DNA of 64,000 bases, taken from the NCBI RefSeq assembly GCF_037975245.1, contig NC_092575.1, positions 27,069,841-27,133,840 of the forward strand, given 5' to 3'. The notes below the pieces were generated by a model. The model did not search any database. It saw nothing but the letters and a program-made list of their open reading frames with translations, and was not told the DNA's origin. The stretch comes from Apostichopus japonicus. Its lineage: Eukaryota; Echinodermata; Holothuroidea; Aspidochirotida; Stichopodidae. Shown piece by piece: positions 36,750 through 51,000 of this stretch (its first letter is position 1; every line of letters begins with the position of its first letter). Both the position numbers and the translations under genes were made by a program.

Positions 36750-37615
36750 CATTTTTCTTTGGGATTTGTTGAATCTGGTTAGGTTGTCATGGAAGTGGTT
36801 TGTACTGTCAATGTAAATGTAAAATTGGTTTTCCTTTTTTCTCAGTTTTAATTGCTTCAAAAATAAACAAAAATGTTGCTGGTGAATGCAGAATTTTATA
36901 AAGAATACAACTTTTACTTGTTTGTTAAGATGAAGATCAAAATGGTGGAAATTTAAGTGCAATTATTTTTTAAATTTAGGCCATTGGATGTTTGTTACCC
37001 GTTGCAATAATAGAGCAACATGCAAAATTTGAGAATTATTGTTCCATTATTTTCTGACTAAACAACCTGCCAAATGTTACCAAATTGTTACTAGTGAACG
37101 AGGAATTTTATTAAGAACACAATTTTTTTCTTGTTTTTGAAGAGGGAGATAAAAATGGTGGAAAAGTAAGTGCAAAATTTTATGACAAATCTAGGCCATT
37201 GGATGCTTGTTGCACTTTGCAATATTAGAAAAACACATTAAATTTGGAAAATATTTTGTCTTATTTTCTGAGCTTACAAGATGCTAATTTTGACAAATTT
37301 GGTATGAGTGAATGCTGAATTTTATTAAAAACACAATTATTACTTGTTTGTTAAGAGGGATATCAAATGGTGGAAAGGTAAGTGCAAAATGTTATTATAA
37401 ATTTAGGCCATTGGATGCTTGTTGCCCTTTGCAATATTAGAGCAACACATTTTTTTCTGAGCTTCTAAGCTGCTAATTTTACAAATTAGGTATTAGTGAA
37501 TGTGTAACATTAATAAGAGCACAACTATTACAACTATTATGTCAAAATGGTTGACAAAAATAAGTGCAAAATTTTATGACAGATGTTGGCCATTGGATAC
37601 TAGTCAATTTGTTAC
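36750..37615. repeat. Tandem repeat, about 213 bp x 4
   Basis: The block TTTAGGCCATTGGATG.TTGTT recurs at 36979, 37193, 37406 and (shortened) 37588. Each is accompanied by a GTGAATGC.GAATTTTATTAA string and AAAATGGTGGAAA.GTAAGTGCA. It fills much of the intron between the propeller and death-fold exons. Each unit contains GTAAGTGCA, which resembles a splice donor. Confidence 0.82.
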
Positions 37616-38823
37616 AGTAACTATTATAGACATCACATTGTAGAAGTGACGATACACAATATCCTGCTAAATTGTCTAAAAATGCAGTAACAAGATCCCC
37701 ATTCATTAGTTGTCACCAAGCACACTGTGTAATGGATGTAATTGCTATGTACATGGATTTAACATAATCAATGCTACCCATGCATGAGAAAGCATTACCA
37801 CATGTCAACCAGTGTAAGAACACTGGTCTTCCTAGCTGTTACAGGCCTATTTGTACATGTCATCAGGCCACACCTTTAATACTAGTAAATTATGTCTGAC
37901 AGGCTTAAGTAAATAAGGAACCTTGGTTAAAATAGCATTATAATAAGTTGATAACTGCACGTAGCTTCAAAAATTAAATGTTTCACATGCATTCTAAGTC
38001 ATGAAGCTGTGTAGCTCCATAGTGCTGTAGCTGCGCATACAATTTAGTGTATACACCAATCTTAAAAAGTCTGTGCATATGGACTTGATTATTCAGGCAT
38101 TAGTCTGCAGCACATGTAGTTTAGCTGTGCAACTTACAAGCATTTAACCATACTTTCCAGCCTATAATGCGTCTAAGTTAGTTACAATGCAGTAAATCTC
38201 TATTGCAAGATTGTAAGATTAAATAAATGAATCTTCTGTAAGTGAAACACTGTAAAGTACAAACCTACATCAATGATTGACATAATAAACTGATGTGAAA
38301 CAACACAGTTAAGAATTAAGGAAAACGTGAGAGGGGACTAGGGATATGGTTATTTGTGTGCGTTTTGGTGTAACTGATTACCTACATTGCACATAATAGA
38401 AGACACATTAACTAGTTCCCACAAAAACACAGGTCACAATGTAGTGTTTATTGGTATAATTTGGAGAATAATGTTTAGCTCATTAACTGTAATTTTAAGT
38501 TGGTGGCGCCATGAATAAATCTACAACAATCTGCCTGATACAGCGTCATGTATAGAAGCATGTAGCTGTATAGTCTTAAAAATCAATCCAACCAATTGTT
38601 AGCTTTTAATTCTTTTAATTTATTCTGAAATAAATACATTTAAGATTGTAGTTAGAGGAATTCATGTAGAAAACAGTCACATAATCCACACCTCCATCAT
38701 ATTTAAAGATATCCCTCACTTGGAATGTGTTACTGTCTCAATGCGTCAAACTTGTACATCTGCTTTGTTTTATAGTCACCAGTATATTTATATGATGATT
38801 TTTTTGTTGTCTTTTTGTTACAG
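37616..38823. other. Intronic, no feature seen
   Basis: AT-rich intron sequence ending in TTTTTGTTGTCTTTTTGTTACAG, the acceptor of the exon at 38824. Confidence 0.5.
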
Positions 38824-39094
38824 AGTGACATCTTTACATTTGATAACTTCCTGACCCGCTCAGAGTCATTGATTGAGAAAGATGACTGTCAGAAGCTGCT
38901 TGACTACTTTGAAATTCCAGCTAAGAAATCAAATGATATTATTGAGAGTGATAAACCCTTTTCTTCTCTTGTCCACCATCTCAGAGAGGCAGGGAAGGTC
39001 TTTGTTAATGACATCAGCCATTTAATGACAGCATGCTCTGACAAAGGACTGAGTAAATTGGTGGCAGTATTGACTGTCTACCAACAAGCAAAAG
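38824..39094 (+). other. Death-effector-like domain 1 (exon)
   Basis: One exon equals one domain. The pattern of six amphipathic helices (FDNFLTRSESLIEKDDCQKL, SLVHHLREAGKVF, ISHLMTACSDKGLSKLVAVL) resembles the third death fold at 62394-62696: both have a C.KL..YFE helix and a KL/KV..LV..Y last helix. That suggests internal duplication. The classical RxDL charge triad is not obvious. Confidence 0.65.
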
Positions 39095-42000
39095 GTAAGT
39101 TCATATCAGAAAGTTTACACAAGTTGAATATGTTGTGAATCGCAAAACATTCAAACTCATTGCCCACACAAAGAATAAAATGATTTGAGCTAATATTGTA
39201 TCGTTGAAAAGCACTATTTGGGGGCCTGGAGGGGGCATCTTAAGAGGACAATCCACGCAAAATGACAATGGAAAACCATCCACTTTGTAATTATCTATTC
39301 CACAAACTGACAACACATACGAACCTAGATGAACATGCAGCATACAAAAGGAAACAATGAGCAGTAATAGAGCAGCATTTAACAAGATATAATGAAACAT
39401 GAATAATACAATATGCCTTATTGCAATATAACCCAGCTAACTATTGTCCACAAACACTCTCTTTTTAAATAGTTAAGGAATTTAGCAACCAATCTTCAGG
39501 TGAAAGATAACCCCAAAACACCATATTGCATGAGAACCCCACCATTGTAACACATGACATTCCTTTGAACTTATTTGACTGTCCACAACAATTATGATAT
39601 ATATACATTGACTAATTGAAAAACATGATAAAATAATAACAAATAACGCAGCAGATCAGAACCGTTTCAATCACATCCTAACAGTCACAAGTGGAGAATA
39701 CAAGAACCTATACCCAACTTTATCATACACCTTTAATGGGAATGTCAAGTTATGATGAATACCAATATGAATACTAAATTAATGAACAACTATGCCTTCA
39801 CTTTAATCATTAATTAGTCATCACCAAAATTATCTTGAATACAAGTCAGTTACACCTTCCCTTTACTTGCATAAGTACACATGAAATTCTTGATGCACTC
39901 ATTTGTATCTGTACTGCATATTTTAAAGGTAATGCTTAAATGATAAGAACCAAAAAGCAACCCCATTAATTACAATTAACGTCTGTAAATTATGGGTTAA
40001 ACTCAAACGTTTGTTTTGTGATATGTTCAGACAAGACTGGTCAAATGGTGGAATTTCCTTTCCATTCCTTTTGAAATTTCGTAATTTATTATCCTTGATA
40101 TATATTTGAGGATCATTGAAAGGGCTTGATTCAGTTCAATTCCTCAGAAGCAGCGCCAACATCAACACCAAGGAAAGTGAAAGATTTGCATTGTCACCTC
40201 AAATAACATGCTATAGTTGGACAAAATATGAGATCACTAAATTCGGTGCAAGTTCCTAGAAGATTTTACCGCATAAATTATTAAGATACATTGCACTGTA
40301 TTCATTTAAATCTCTAAATCTCTTGGGTGGAAGACAATGTTTGACCATGTTTGCATCTTATATGTTTGTTCCAGATTCAAAGTTTCCCCAGAGAGTACTA
40401 AAGAATCAACTAAAGGAATCTGAAGACAAAAGGCAGGAACTCTCTGACAAACTAACTGAATCAGAAAATGAAAAACAACAGCTCACTGGAAGACTAAAGA
40501 CAACAGAGGAGGAAAGACAACAATTGAAAGATACATTGAAGGCAACAGATGAAAACAGACAACATCTAACTAGAAGACTAAAGACAGCAGAGGAAGAAAG
40601 ACAACACTTCAGAGATAGATTGAATACAACTGAGAACAAACTGAAGACAGTGAAGGATGGGAAGGATGAATTACTTCAGCAGCAGAAAGAGGTTAGATTT
40701 CACATAGCTTGTGGTTATAGATAAGTGATGACCAAGTAACCTGACTTGGTCATGGGAAATTTAGTCACTTCGAACAAGAATACCTTTCTGCTTGATCTTG
40801 TAGTGTAAAGTGGATTTATAAGTTACCATTTGCAAACACAACTTGTATTTTCAGAAATAAGGGAATGGTTATTTTAGCCAACAGTAGAGGTAAAATGATG
40901 AACATATTATGAGCTATTTGTCAGAAGAATAGTATGTGTAGTGACATTGACATGACTTTCACTAACCCTACTGTAACTCTAGCAGCATAGCACTCTCACT
41001 CAATCTTAAGTGACTGCATACTCCAGCGACCAAGCTGAATAAGAAGCCCTGGAACTCTTGTGCAAGTTCCTGGTACAACACTGTTGTGTAAGAACAGTAT
41101 CATTGACTACCAGAGACTACATCAAGTAAGTGTTATAATCACAGCTCTGTTCTACAGTGCTAACCTCAATTGAAGATTGTGACACAACCTCAATCTTCAA
41201 CATGGTGGCAGCGGTTAAAAAAATTCTTCAAAGCCAATTGGATTTCCAGTACCAGTCCACCTTTACATTTAATCGAAATTCTAAGCAAGTGAAACCAGTG
41301 TGCACTTCTGTCAGCGAGTGTGAGCATAGAGAATATCTGTTTTACCAATCTATCAGGACTTTGGAGTTTGTTTTGGATCTGTACTTTTTTTGCAAAAAAG
41401 AATTTAAACATGACTATCAAAATGACCCCCATTATGGACTGGCACGCGCCAAACCTTGCAGAAGCATTCCGAATGTTCCGTCAAAGGACTCTTTTGTATT
41501 TCAAAGTGAAACATACTCCCAAAGAGGATCAAGTGCCAACGATTTTGCTATCTGTAGGTGAAGAAGGCCTGCGGCGATACAATTGTTGGAAGCTTAGCAG
41601 CACAGAACAGGCTGACGTCGACACAATCTTGAACGAATTTGAGGAGCAATTAGAACCACAAGAAAACTTCAGAGTATGTCGCCTCAAATTATCAGAGACC
41701 ATGCAGCGCCCAGATGAAAAACTGGATGATTTGTTAATAGATGCCGTCAAATTGCTGCAAAATGTGAGCTCACCAACAAAGAACTGGAAGAACGCTTACT
41801 AGAACAAATTATAGCCAGCACACCTGTTCAAGATTATCAAAAGGAACTTCTAACAACAACAAAAAGATCACACACTAAATGAAGCTCTGCAGCTTGGAAG
41901 AACGTACGAGGCATCCTAAGCTCACATGCAGGCACTGAATGCTCTGTGTCATGATACAGCCACAGTTGGAATTGCTGCAATGAGAGAAAATACAAAGGGA

Positions 42001-45000
42001 ACATGCAAAAATTGTGGAGGCCAACACCAGTTTGGGAAACAACATTGTCCAGCTTCGAATGTAGTGTGCCACTCATGTAAGAAACTAGGACATTATGCAA
42101 GGGTCTGTTTAACCACAAAGTTCAAACAAATAAAAGACAGGAACCAGACAAAACAGTCCAGTTACCTCGGTGACAACGTTAGGAGACAAGTTCATAATCT
42201 TGAGGAATCACCAGAATCATCAAGATGAACATTTTTTTCACAGCTCAGTTTTGATGTTATTGATGCTGACCAGCGCAAGGAAGCTATTGCCCGTCTACAG
42301 ATCAAGTTGAGTAACAGACCAGGCATCCACAACTTAAAGGCAAAAGTAGATACTGGAGCACAAGCAAACACGCTTCCACTTCGGACATTTAGAAACATAT
42401 TTCCGGAACAACTAAATGAACATGGTGTTCCACAGTCCCTATCAGACTCTGGTACAGTGCTGTCAGCATACAATGGAACTGAGATCAAGCAGTATGGGAC
42501 TGTTGTGATCCCATGCAAGTACAACGACACACCATGGAACGATACACAATTTTATGTTGTACAATCAGATGGCCCTGTGATATTGGGAATTCAAACATCT
42601 GTCCAGCTGGGTCTTGTATCTCTGCACTGTATCGTGAACAACCAATCACCCATCAATGACGTCGAAACGTTAGTGCTGTTATTTCCACAGCAATTTGACA
42701 GGATTGGTGAACTCCATAATACACATCATTTAGTAGTAGACCCAAATTTTCCAAGTCATGTTGATGCTCCTAGGAAAACACCAATTGCCCTGAAAGGAAA
42801 TATCAAATCAGAACTAGATAAGATGGAAGAACAAGGTGTCATAAAAAAAAAATCACCGAACCTACAGAGTGGGTGAGTTCCATTATATATGTCACCAAGA
42901 AAGATGGGAGTCTTCGAATATGTCTTGATCCACGCAGGCTGAATAAGGCTCTCATAAGACCACATTATAGGCAGCAAACAGTAGAAGAATTGAACCACAA
43001 GTTTCACAACATGAAGTTTTTTCGAAACTAGATGCAAAATGTGGCTACTGGTCAGTGAAATTGGATCAAGAGAGTCAGAAATTGACCACTTTTCAAACAC
43101 CATTTGGAAGATATACCTTCTGTCGACTACCCTTTGGACTAATTGTTAGTCAAGACATTTTCCAGTTGGAGATGGATCGGATTCTAGAAGGCTGTGAAGG
43201 GGCAGTCCGTATAGCAGATTTCATTGTTATTTTTGGTCGAACATCAGAGGAACATGATCGGAATCTTATGAACTTGATGAACACAGCTGCACAACAAGGC
43301 CTCACACTCAATTCAATCAAGTGCGCTATCAAGCAGACAAGTGTTGATTTCTTTGGAAACCGGTACTCCAGAGAGGGCATGAAACCAGATCCCAAGAAGG
43401 TTGCTGACCTGAGAACAATGCAAACTCCACGGAACAAGTTGGAATTACAGCATTTCCTGGGTCTCATGACCTACTTGTCACATTTCATACATGATTTCAG
43501 CTCCAAGGCAGCTGTTTTACGTGATCTTTTGCGCAAAGATGCAGAATTTATTTGGGAGCCACACCATCAAGTAGCACTGGAAAAGCTCAAGCAAGAAATT
43601 TCTGAGTCATCACTTCTCCAGTACTTTGATACATCATCACCAGTGTACGTTCAATGTGATGCAAGTCTACAAGGACTAGGAGCAGCTCTTCTTCAACATG
43701 ACCAGGAAGAAAAACTACAACCAATCGCATTTGCAAGCAAGGCTTTGTCGTCTACAGAACAACGTTATTCCTGCATCGAACGAGAGCTGTTAGCAATCGT
43801 CTTTGGTGTAGAACGCTTCCACACATACTTGTATGGCAGAAGCTTCACAGTAATAACAGATCACAAGCCACTATTGATGATAATGGACAAACCACTGACT
43901 GCAGCACCTCCCAGATTGCAGAGGATGCTAATACGCTTACAAGGCTACAACTTCAGTATCAAGCACCGCCCGGGACAAGACAACCTTTTGGCAGACAGCC
44001 TCCCACGTCTGCCAAGTATTTGTAACAAGCAGGCCATCGACCTAGACTTAAGGGTTGATTTTATCCAGTTTTCATCAAAGAAGCAAGATGAGCTGAAACA
44101 ACAGACAAAGCAAGACACAGTGTTAAGTGCCCTGGTGGAAGTAATCATCACAGGGTGGCCAGACTCAATCAAGGAGGTACAACCTGACTTACGACAATTT
44201 TGGAGCTACAGAGATGAACTCACAGTCTGTGATGGAGTAATTCTCAAAGGGTTTCAAGTTGTCATACCCAAGCAGATGCAAGCAGGTATCTTGCAAAAGC
44301 TGCACACAAGCCATTTGGGACAACAGAAAACCAAGTTATTGGCCAGAGAGTGTGTCTATTGGAACAACATTAACAAAGATATTGAAAGAATGGTCCGGTC
44401 ATGCCCAGCATGCCAACAACAGCAACCAGCTCAACCAGCGGAACCACTTCTACCGCACGAGATTCCTACAAAACCATGGAGCACAGTTGCCACTGATCTG
44501 TTCGAATTGAAAGGCAAGCAATGGCTGATCGTGGTAGACTACTATAGCAAGTATCCAATCCTACAACAACTTTCAGATCAGGTCTCAAGCAACACTGTCA
44601 TTTTAGCCTTGAAGAAAATTTTTGCTGAACAAGGAATTCCATCTAAGGTTGTGAGTGATAATGGTCCCCAGTATTCCAGTTACCAGTTCATGATGTTCGC
44701 AGAATCATGGGGTTTTACTTATGTGACAACATCCCCTAGGAGACCTCAAGGCAATGGGTTTGTAGAGAGACAAATCAGAACAATAAAAAGTATCATGAAA
44801 AAGGCATCAGACATCCAGCTAGCTTTGCTTCATTGGAGAACCACACCTATATCTGAAAGCTTACCCAGCCCTGCAGAAATCTTGATGTGCCGCCAGCTGA
44901 GAAATACACTTCCCAGCAAGTCACCCAATACCAACGTAGCTGCAGACCATATATACAACCAGCTACAGCAGAGACAGAATGTTCAGAAGTACTATTTTGA

Positions 45001-48000
45001 CCAACATGCCAGAAAATCAGAACTCCCTACACTATCCAATGGGCAGAAGTCCAGAATTTTGGATCCAGGCACAAGATTGTGGAAGCCTGCTACAGTTGTT
45101 GCCAGAGCTGGAGGTGAACGATCCTACGTCCTCCAGAGCCCAGAGGGGAGATTGCTTAGACGTAATCGGCAGCATATCAGACCTGACCTTAGCGAGGCAG
45201 AGCAAGTCACAGAAAACAGAAATCCCTAGCAAGGCAGATAATACCGACACAGATACACTGACTACAACTGGTGTAGATGTACCACCATCTATTCCCAACA
45301 TCTCACCTCAACAAGAGAGCAGTCCTCATCAGCCTCCAGCCATGCGACCAAAGCGTAACATTCGAAGGCCAAGGAGGCTTGAAGATTATGTGATGTAGTG
45401 GCGTATTTCATATGTACATAGGATTTTACCTTTTCGTTTTGTTATGTGAGGAAAAGACAAAGGAAACGAGAAAACTTTTGTTTTATAAGAAAAAGAAGAA
45501 AGGACAAGCAACAGTAAAGTCAGCAAAACAGAAAAAAAAATATTGTTTTTTGTTTAATTCCCAAGACAATTCGTTAGTGAAACATAAAAGTTGATTTAAC
45601 ATTTTCTTTGAACCTGTGCGAATTAGCTGATGTGGAAAGCTCTCTCGGAATCCTTATAGAAGTATTTTAACATTTGTAAATATGTGTATAGCACGATTGG
45701 CAGAATCAATCACCGCTGATTGACTTGGAAAGTTTCGCAAAGTTTTGTTCGATCGTTCGTTTTGTTTTGTGTGGAAAAGGGAGATGTAGTGACATTGACA
45801 TGACTTTCACTAACCCTACTGTCACTCTAGCAGCATAGCACTCTCACTCAATCTTAAGTGACTGCATGCTCCAACGACCAAGCTGAATAAGAAGCCCTGG
45901 AACTCTGTGTGCAAGTTCCTGGTACAACACTGTTGTGTAAGAACAGTATCATTGACTACCAGAGACTACATCAAGTAAGTGTTTTAATCACAGCTCTGTT
46001 CTACAGTACTAACCTCAATTGAAGATTGTGACACAACCTCAATCTTCAACAGTATGCAAGCATGATATTTAGTTCATATGATGTACAGTTACTTTTACTG
46101 TATTAATATATAGGTCAAAGTTCATATGTGGTTCAGAGAGGCCAATCAGAACATGCACAGGCAAAAGTCTTTAATCCCTTTAACTCAAGGACAGAACTTT
46201 CAGAGAGTATTCATTTCATGGTGGAATATGCTCTTTTAATGTAGAAGTTTGCTACACAGCTGAAGTTATACTGCATTGTTCTATTTTTTAGTTACATGTG
46301 ACAGTTTACATTAACTAGCAAAACTAAACAGAGGAATTTTTTCATGTGCAATGGCACAATTTGTTGTACATTAAAGCGTGTTATGGGACTTATTGAAAAT
46401 TGAAACAATATAAAATTAAGTAGACTAAATGATATCAGTGAACTTTCGTCCTGATAGGCCTACATTCCTTCTTCTAGAACAGTATTCCACCATTCCTAAA
46501 GGTGCATGTGAAGGTTAGATTACAGTTCTCTCCACTCATTTATTGCAAACATGTGATTTCTCTGAGCCAGGTAGTAATTTCGCAATAGTCACACCCTCAA
46601 GTAGGTGGTCAAAAGCTTATCAGTTCAGCCTGCCTGAAAATAAATCTGAAGAATTTTGTCAACTTGAATAATGTTCTCCCTTCAGAGACAGGCTACTTCA
46701 TAAATGTTTGATTCCTTGCCGATGGCAGAAGAAACCTATGCGATGGTGATGGTGTGCATGCGTGTATGTGCGTGTCTGTGTGTGAATACACTTGTCTACA
46801 AGTATTCTGACTGAGGACTTGAACAAAAAAATTCCAGGTCCTCGGTTGTGATTTCTAAAATATCACCATGTCCTCAAAAGAATTTCTATTGATATGGGGT
46901 ATTGTTAAGGTTAGAGTACATGGATTGAACAATGGGGTCCTATGTCTCAATGTAAAACACACCTGGGTGTGGGTTTGTCCATGTGACACCTTGGCTTGTA
47001 AACACAATATCTCAAGAACCAAACATTGCCTGAAATTGAAATTTGGTTTGTAGGTAAGTAGATGATTCATATTGTCTTTCATGGAGGTCAAAGGTAATTT
47101 GAGGTCAAGGTATGAAAACCTTGTACACACAATATCTCAAGAATTCAAAGCTGCTTGAACTTCAAACTTAGTATGTGGTAGCCATTAGTGATCAGATGTT
47201 TTCTAACCTTTTTGATGGAGGTCAAAAGTCACCAGAGATCAAAGGCTAACAACCTTGTAAATACGATTCCCCAGATGTAATAGGTACTTGAACTTGGTTT
47301 ATTGGCGGCCCTTGGTGAGCAGATGACCTCTATTGTTTTTCATGGATGTCAATTGTCATTTGAGGTCAAGGTCTGATAACCAAGTAAACCCGATATCTCG
47401 GCAAGAAGTGAAAGTTGCTTGAACTTTATACTTAGTTTGCAGATAGACCTAAGATGTTCTCTATCCTTTTTCATGGAGGTCAAAGGTCATATTAGGTCTG
47501 AAAACTTTGTAAACATACTATCTCAAGAAGTACAACTTGCTTGAACTTTAAACTAGCTATGTTGGTAGCCCTTGGTGAGCAGATGATCCTTATTGTTGGT
47601 TCCCATGAATATCGTTACCTTTGCAATCACGATGGCTATGTGTGTATGTACAAGTGTGTGTGCATTTGTGACGCCCAGCTTGTAAACACGATATCTCAAG
47701 AGGGAAAACTTGGACCAAGTTCTAGAAGCTTATTGTTTTCTGTGGAGGTCAAAGGTCATTTGAAGTCACCAGGGGTCAAAATGTGGATTGTAAACACGAT
47801 ATCTCAAGTAAGGAAACTTTGGCAGACCTCATATTTAGTGTGTAGAGGTACAAAATTGAGTAAAAGAAGCATATTGTTTTCTGTTGAGGTCAAAGGTCAT
47901 TTAGGGTCACTAGGGGTCATATTGTCAAAACCTTGTAAACACGATATCTCAAAAAAGGATACTTGGGTAGACCTCATGTTTTGGTCTATAGATGTATAAC

Positions 48001-51000
48001 ATTGCGTACAGGGAGCCTATTGCTTTTGGTGGTAGTCAAAGGTCATTTGGGGTTAAAATATGGAAACAATGTGAACACAATATCTAAAGATAGGAAGGTT
48101 GGGCAGACTTTATATTGAATATGTAGAAGTACCACGTTGAGTACAGGAAGTCTCTTGTTTACTGTGGAGGTCAAAGGTAATTTAGGGTTACCAGGTTCAA
48201 CTGTGAAAACTAAACACAATAGCTCAAAAAAGGAAGCTTGGGCAGACCTCACATTTGTAGTGTAGAAGTACCACATTAAGTACAGGCAGCCTTTCGTTTT
48301 TGGTGAAGGTCAAAGGTCATTTGGCGTTCCCAGGGGTCAAATTGTGAAAACCTTGTAAACACTCTATTTCAAGAAGGGAAGCTTGTGCAGACCTAACTTT
48401 AATGTGTAGCCGTACCACATTGAGTACAGAAAGCCTATTGTTCATGTTGGAGGTCATTTGGGGTCACCAGGGTCAAATTGTGAAAACATAAACCTGATAT
48501 CTCAAGCAGGGAAGCATGGGCAGACCTCATATTTAGTATTTATGGGTACCCCATTGAGTAAATTAATCCTATTGTGTTAGGTGGAGGTCAATGGTCTTTT
48601 GGAGTCACCAGAGGTCAGATTTTGAAAACCTTGTAAATGCGATATATCAAGAAGGGAAGATCGAACCAATTCATATTTAGTGTTTAAATGTACAACATGG
48701 AGTGCAGGAAGCCTTATGTTTTTGGTGTAGGTCATAATCGGATCTCAAAGGTACCTTCCGATCAAAATGGTTCATTGTTGACCCCGGTGCGACCTTCGTG
48801 TGCGAAGTTATCAGAGGTCAATGTTTTTGTTTTCTTATAAGTACAGTTAGGATGGTCGCACAGACTTGTGATGTTGCTTATTGGAATCAGCGTGTCAAAC
48901 TATATCTGATCGCGAGGTCAAAGGGTCAAATCTTTAAAACTATGCTCATTTTAGGAGATACGGGGCAAAACAAAACAAATAAAAGTTTGTCAATATGTTA
49001 ATATATGATAGAGCTCTTTGTGTTATATATAGGAAACCAACTCCCGCTTCAATCGGACACCCAGTTCTCAAGTTATGAGGGGCCAAAGGTTGGTTTGATA
49101 CATTTCTAGCAATAACATTATGTGTGTACGTTTTAGGCCAAACAAATTTTAGGACAGAGTGCACCTCATCAAGAGGAACATTTTTGTTAAAACTATTAGC
49201 TCATTTATGGTCATTCAAGGTTCATTATGTGCAGAAAACTGCCAGCTTATGCTAATTTTTGCAACAACTTCTAGTCACAAAGTCTGACATAGCTGGTATA
49301 TTAGGACAAGTTGTAAATGTAATAGGCGCACTTTTCAAAATAACTGTGATGTGATCCAAAGTCAACAAAGGTCATTTATGGGTCAAATGTGTTTTTTTTC
49401 TCAATAACTTGTGAAAATACCACTGACAGGATCCGACATGGTTGAGATTTGGGACTAGTTTTGAATGGGGTAAGGGAATGTTTCCAAACATGATATATTG
49501 AGACAAGTTGTGAATGAAGTAGGGGCACGTTTTCTTAAGTAACAGTGATGTGATCCAAGGTTCAAAATGTGTTTTTAGCAATAACTTGTGAAACTACCAC
49601 TGACAGGGTCCGACATGGTTGATATTTGTAGTTGTAAATGGGGTAAGGGATCGTTTCAAAACATAACAGTCGTGTGATCCAAGGTCAACAAAGGTCAATT
49701 AGGGGTCAAAAACAAGTATATTTGCCATAACTTGAGAACCAAATGTCCATCAAGGTTGGGAGTTACGCTATTGTAATACAATAGTCTAACTGTGTTCGGG
49801 TGTTCAGTTTGACCTCCAGTGAACTGTATTAGCTTCTTTCAAGTTGATTCTTTGAAGTTTCGTGGGCATATTCCAATCTAACTTGTCCATAAGTGGACTC
49901 CTCGGCAACCTTAATGTGCGAAGTTATTAGAGATTTGGTTTGGTTTTGTAATACTTGGTGTGTGGATTCATAAAATTGAGCACAAGAACCCTATTGTTTT
50001 TGATGGATATTTTTGATGGAGGTGTGTATAACCATGTACACTATACTGACCTGTGTTAGCATGCCATAGTGTTATCGTAACAGCTAGTTCTGGTTATACT
50101 AACAAGCAGAAGTCTAGTGCAGTGAAGTCATCGAAACCTCAATGCATTTTGCATTCTAGTTTATGTAGGTCAAGGTAGTTGGAGGTCAACAGATTTAAAA
50201 GTATGAGAAATTTGAAAATGCGATCACTTCAGAAGTTGCGACTATAAACTGGTATGTACATACATGTAGCCATTTGCTATTCACATGTCTACCTGTAGTT
50301 TTCCTTGAGGTTAAAGGTCAATTACATGTTACAGTCAGAATGAGTCTGATTATGCAGAAGAAGTTTGTTAGACCTCCAATCCTCTTTGCATACGTATGAA
50401 GTAATCAATTCAGAGAGACTTGCCATTTCTGCTCAGCAATTCAGATCGTTGTAAAATCTTGTAACAAAAGTTTCTTCTCATAATGGCAAGGACTCAGTAA
50501 GTTATTTGACTTTCTGGTTATTTGAGGCAAGAAACCACTGGACGGTGCATCCTTCTTGTCTCATTCATTGTGTTGTTTACATTACAGGAGCTGGAAGATG
50601 CTAAATCAAGTCTGAGAGCTACAAGAGATGAACTTGTGAAGTCACAACTGGAATATGCCAAAGAATCCATGGCCTTACAAGAGGTCCTGAAGTCAACTAG
50701 GGAAGCCTTGAATCAGCAAGGATTGGTAAGTATGATTAAGTATAGTGTATCTGTAGTTTGTATACCACCAGTAGCAAATTAAATGTGTTTACAAAGTTAG
50801 CAAAATATTTTGACTAGACCATGAATGTGTTGAATTTATTATAACATATTCCACTGTTGATGGTATTACAACATAATCTTGAGCTAACCAAAAGTGTTCT
50901 AAATTCATGGTTCATTTGACTACAAAATGTGTGAAGTGTATAATGAGTACATTCACCTAGATGGTAAAATCAGTTGCTTTTATCAGCTAAAGACTCAATT

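Larger units (their letters stand above)
40937..46051 (+). mobile_element. Ty3/gypsy-type LTR retrotransposon, nearly full length
   Basis: 5115 bp, bounded by 266/267-bp LTRs (TG...CA) and a GTATG target duplication on both sides (40932-40936, 46052-46056). The primer-binding site is immediately after the 5' LTR and a purine tract before the 3' LTR. Gag is followed by protease, reverse transcriptase, RNase H and integrase in that order, typical of the Ty3/gypsy lineage. The two LTRs differ by about five substitutions and one indel, roughly 2%, so insertion is recent on a genomic scale. It lies in sense orientation inside the intron between death-fold-gene exons 40375-40691 and 50588-50725. 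Internal frameshifts and a damaged reverse-transcriptase centre make it non-autonomous. Confidence 0.95.

Noticed and set aside
47541-47999. 152-codon frame in the DR1 array
   Set aside because: Repeat translation; neighbouring units do not keep the frame.
46880-50340. CRISPR-like or protein-coding repeat array
   Set aside because: Units are about 140 bp and diverged along their whole length with no constant repeat and unique spacers; frames are not maintained.
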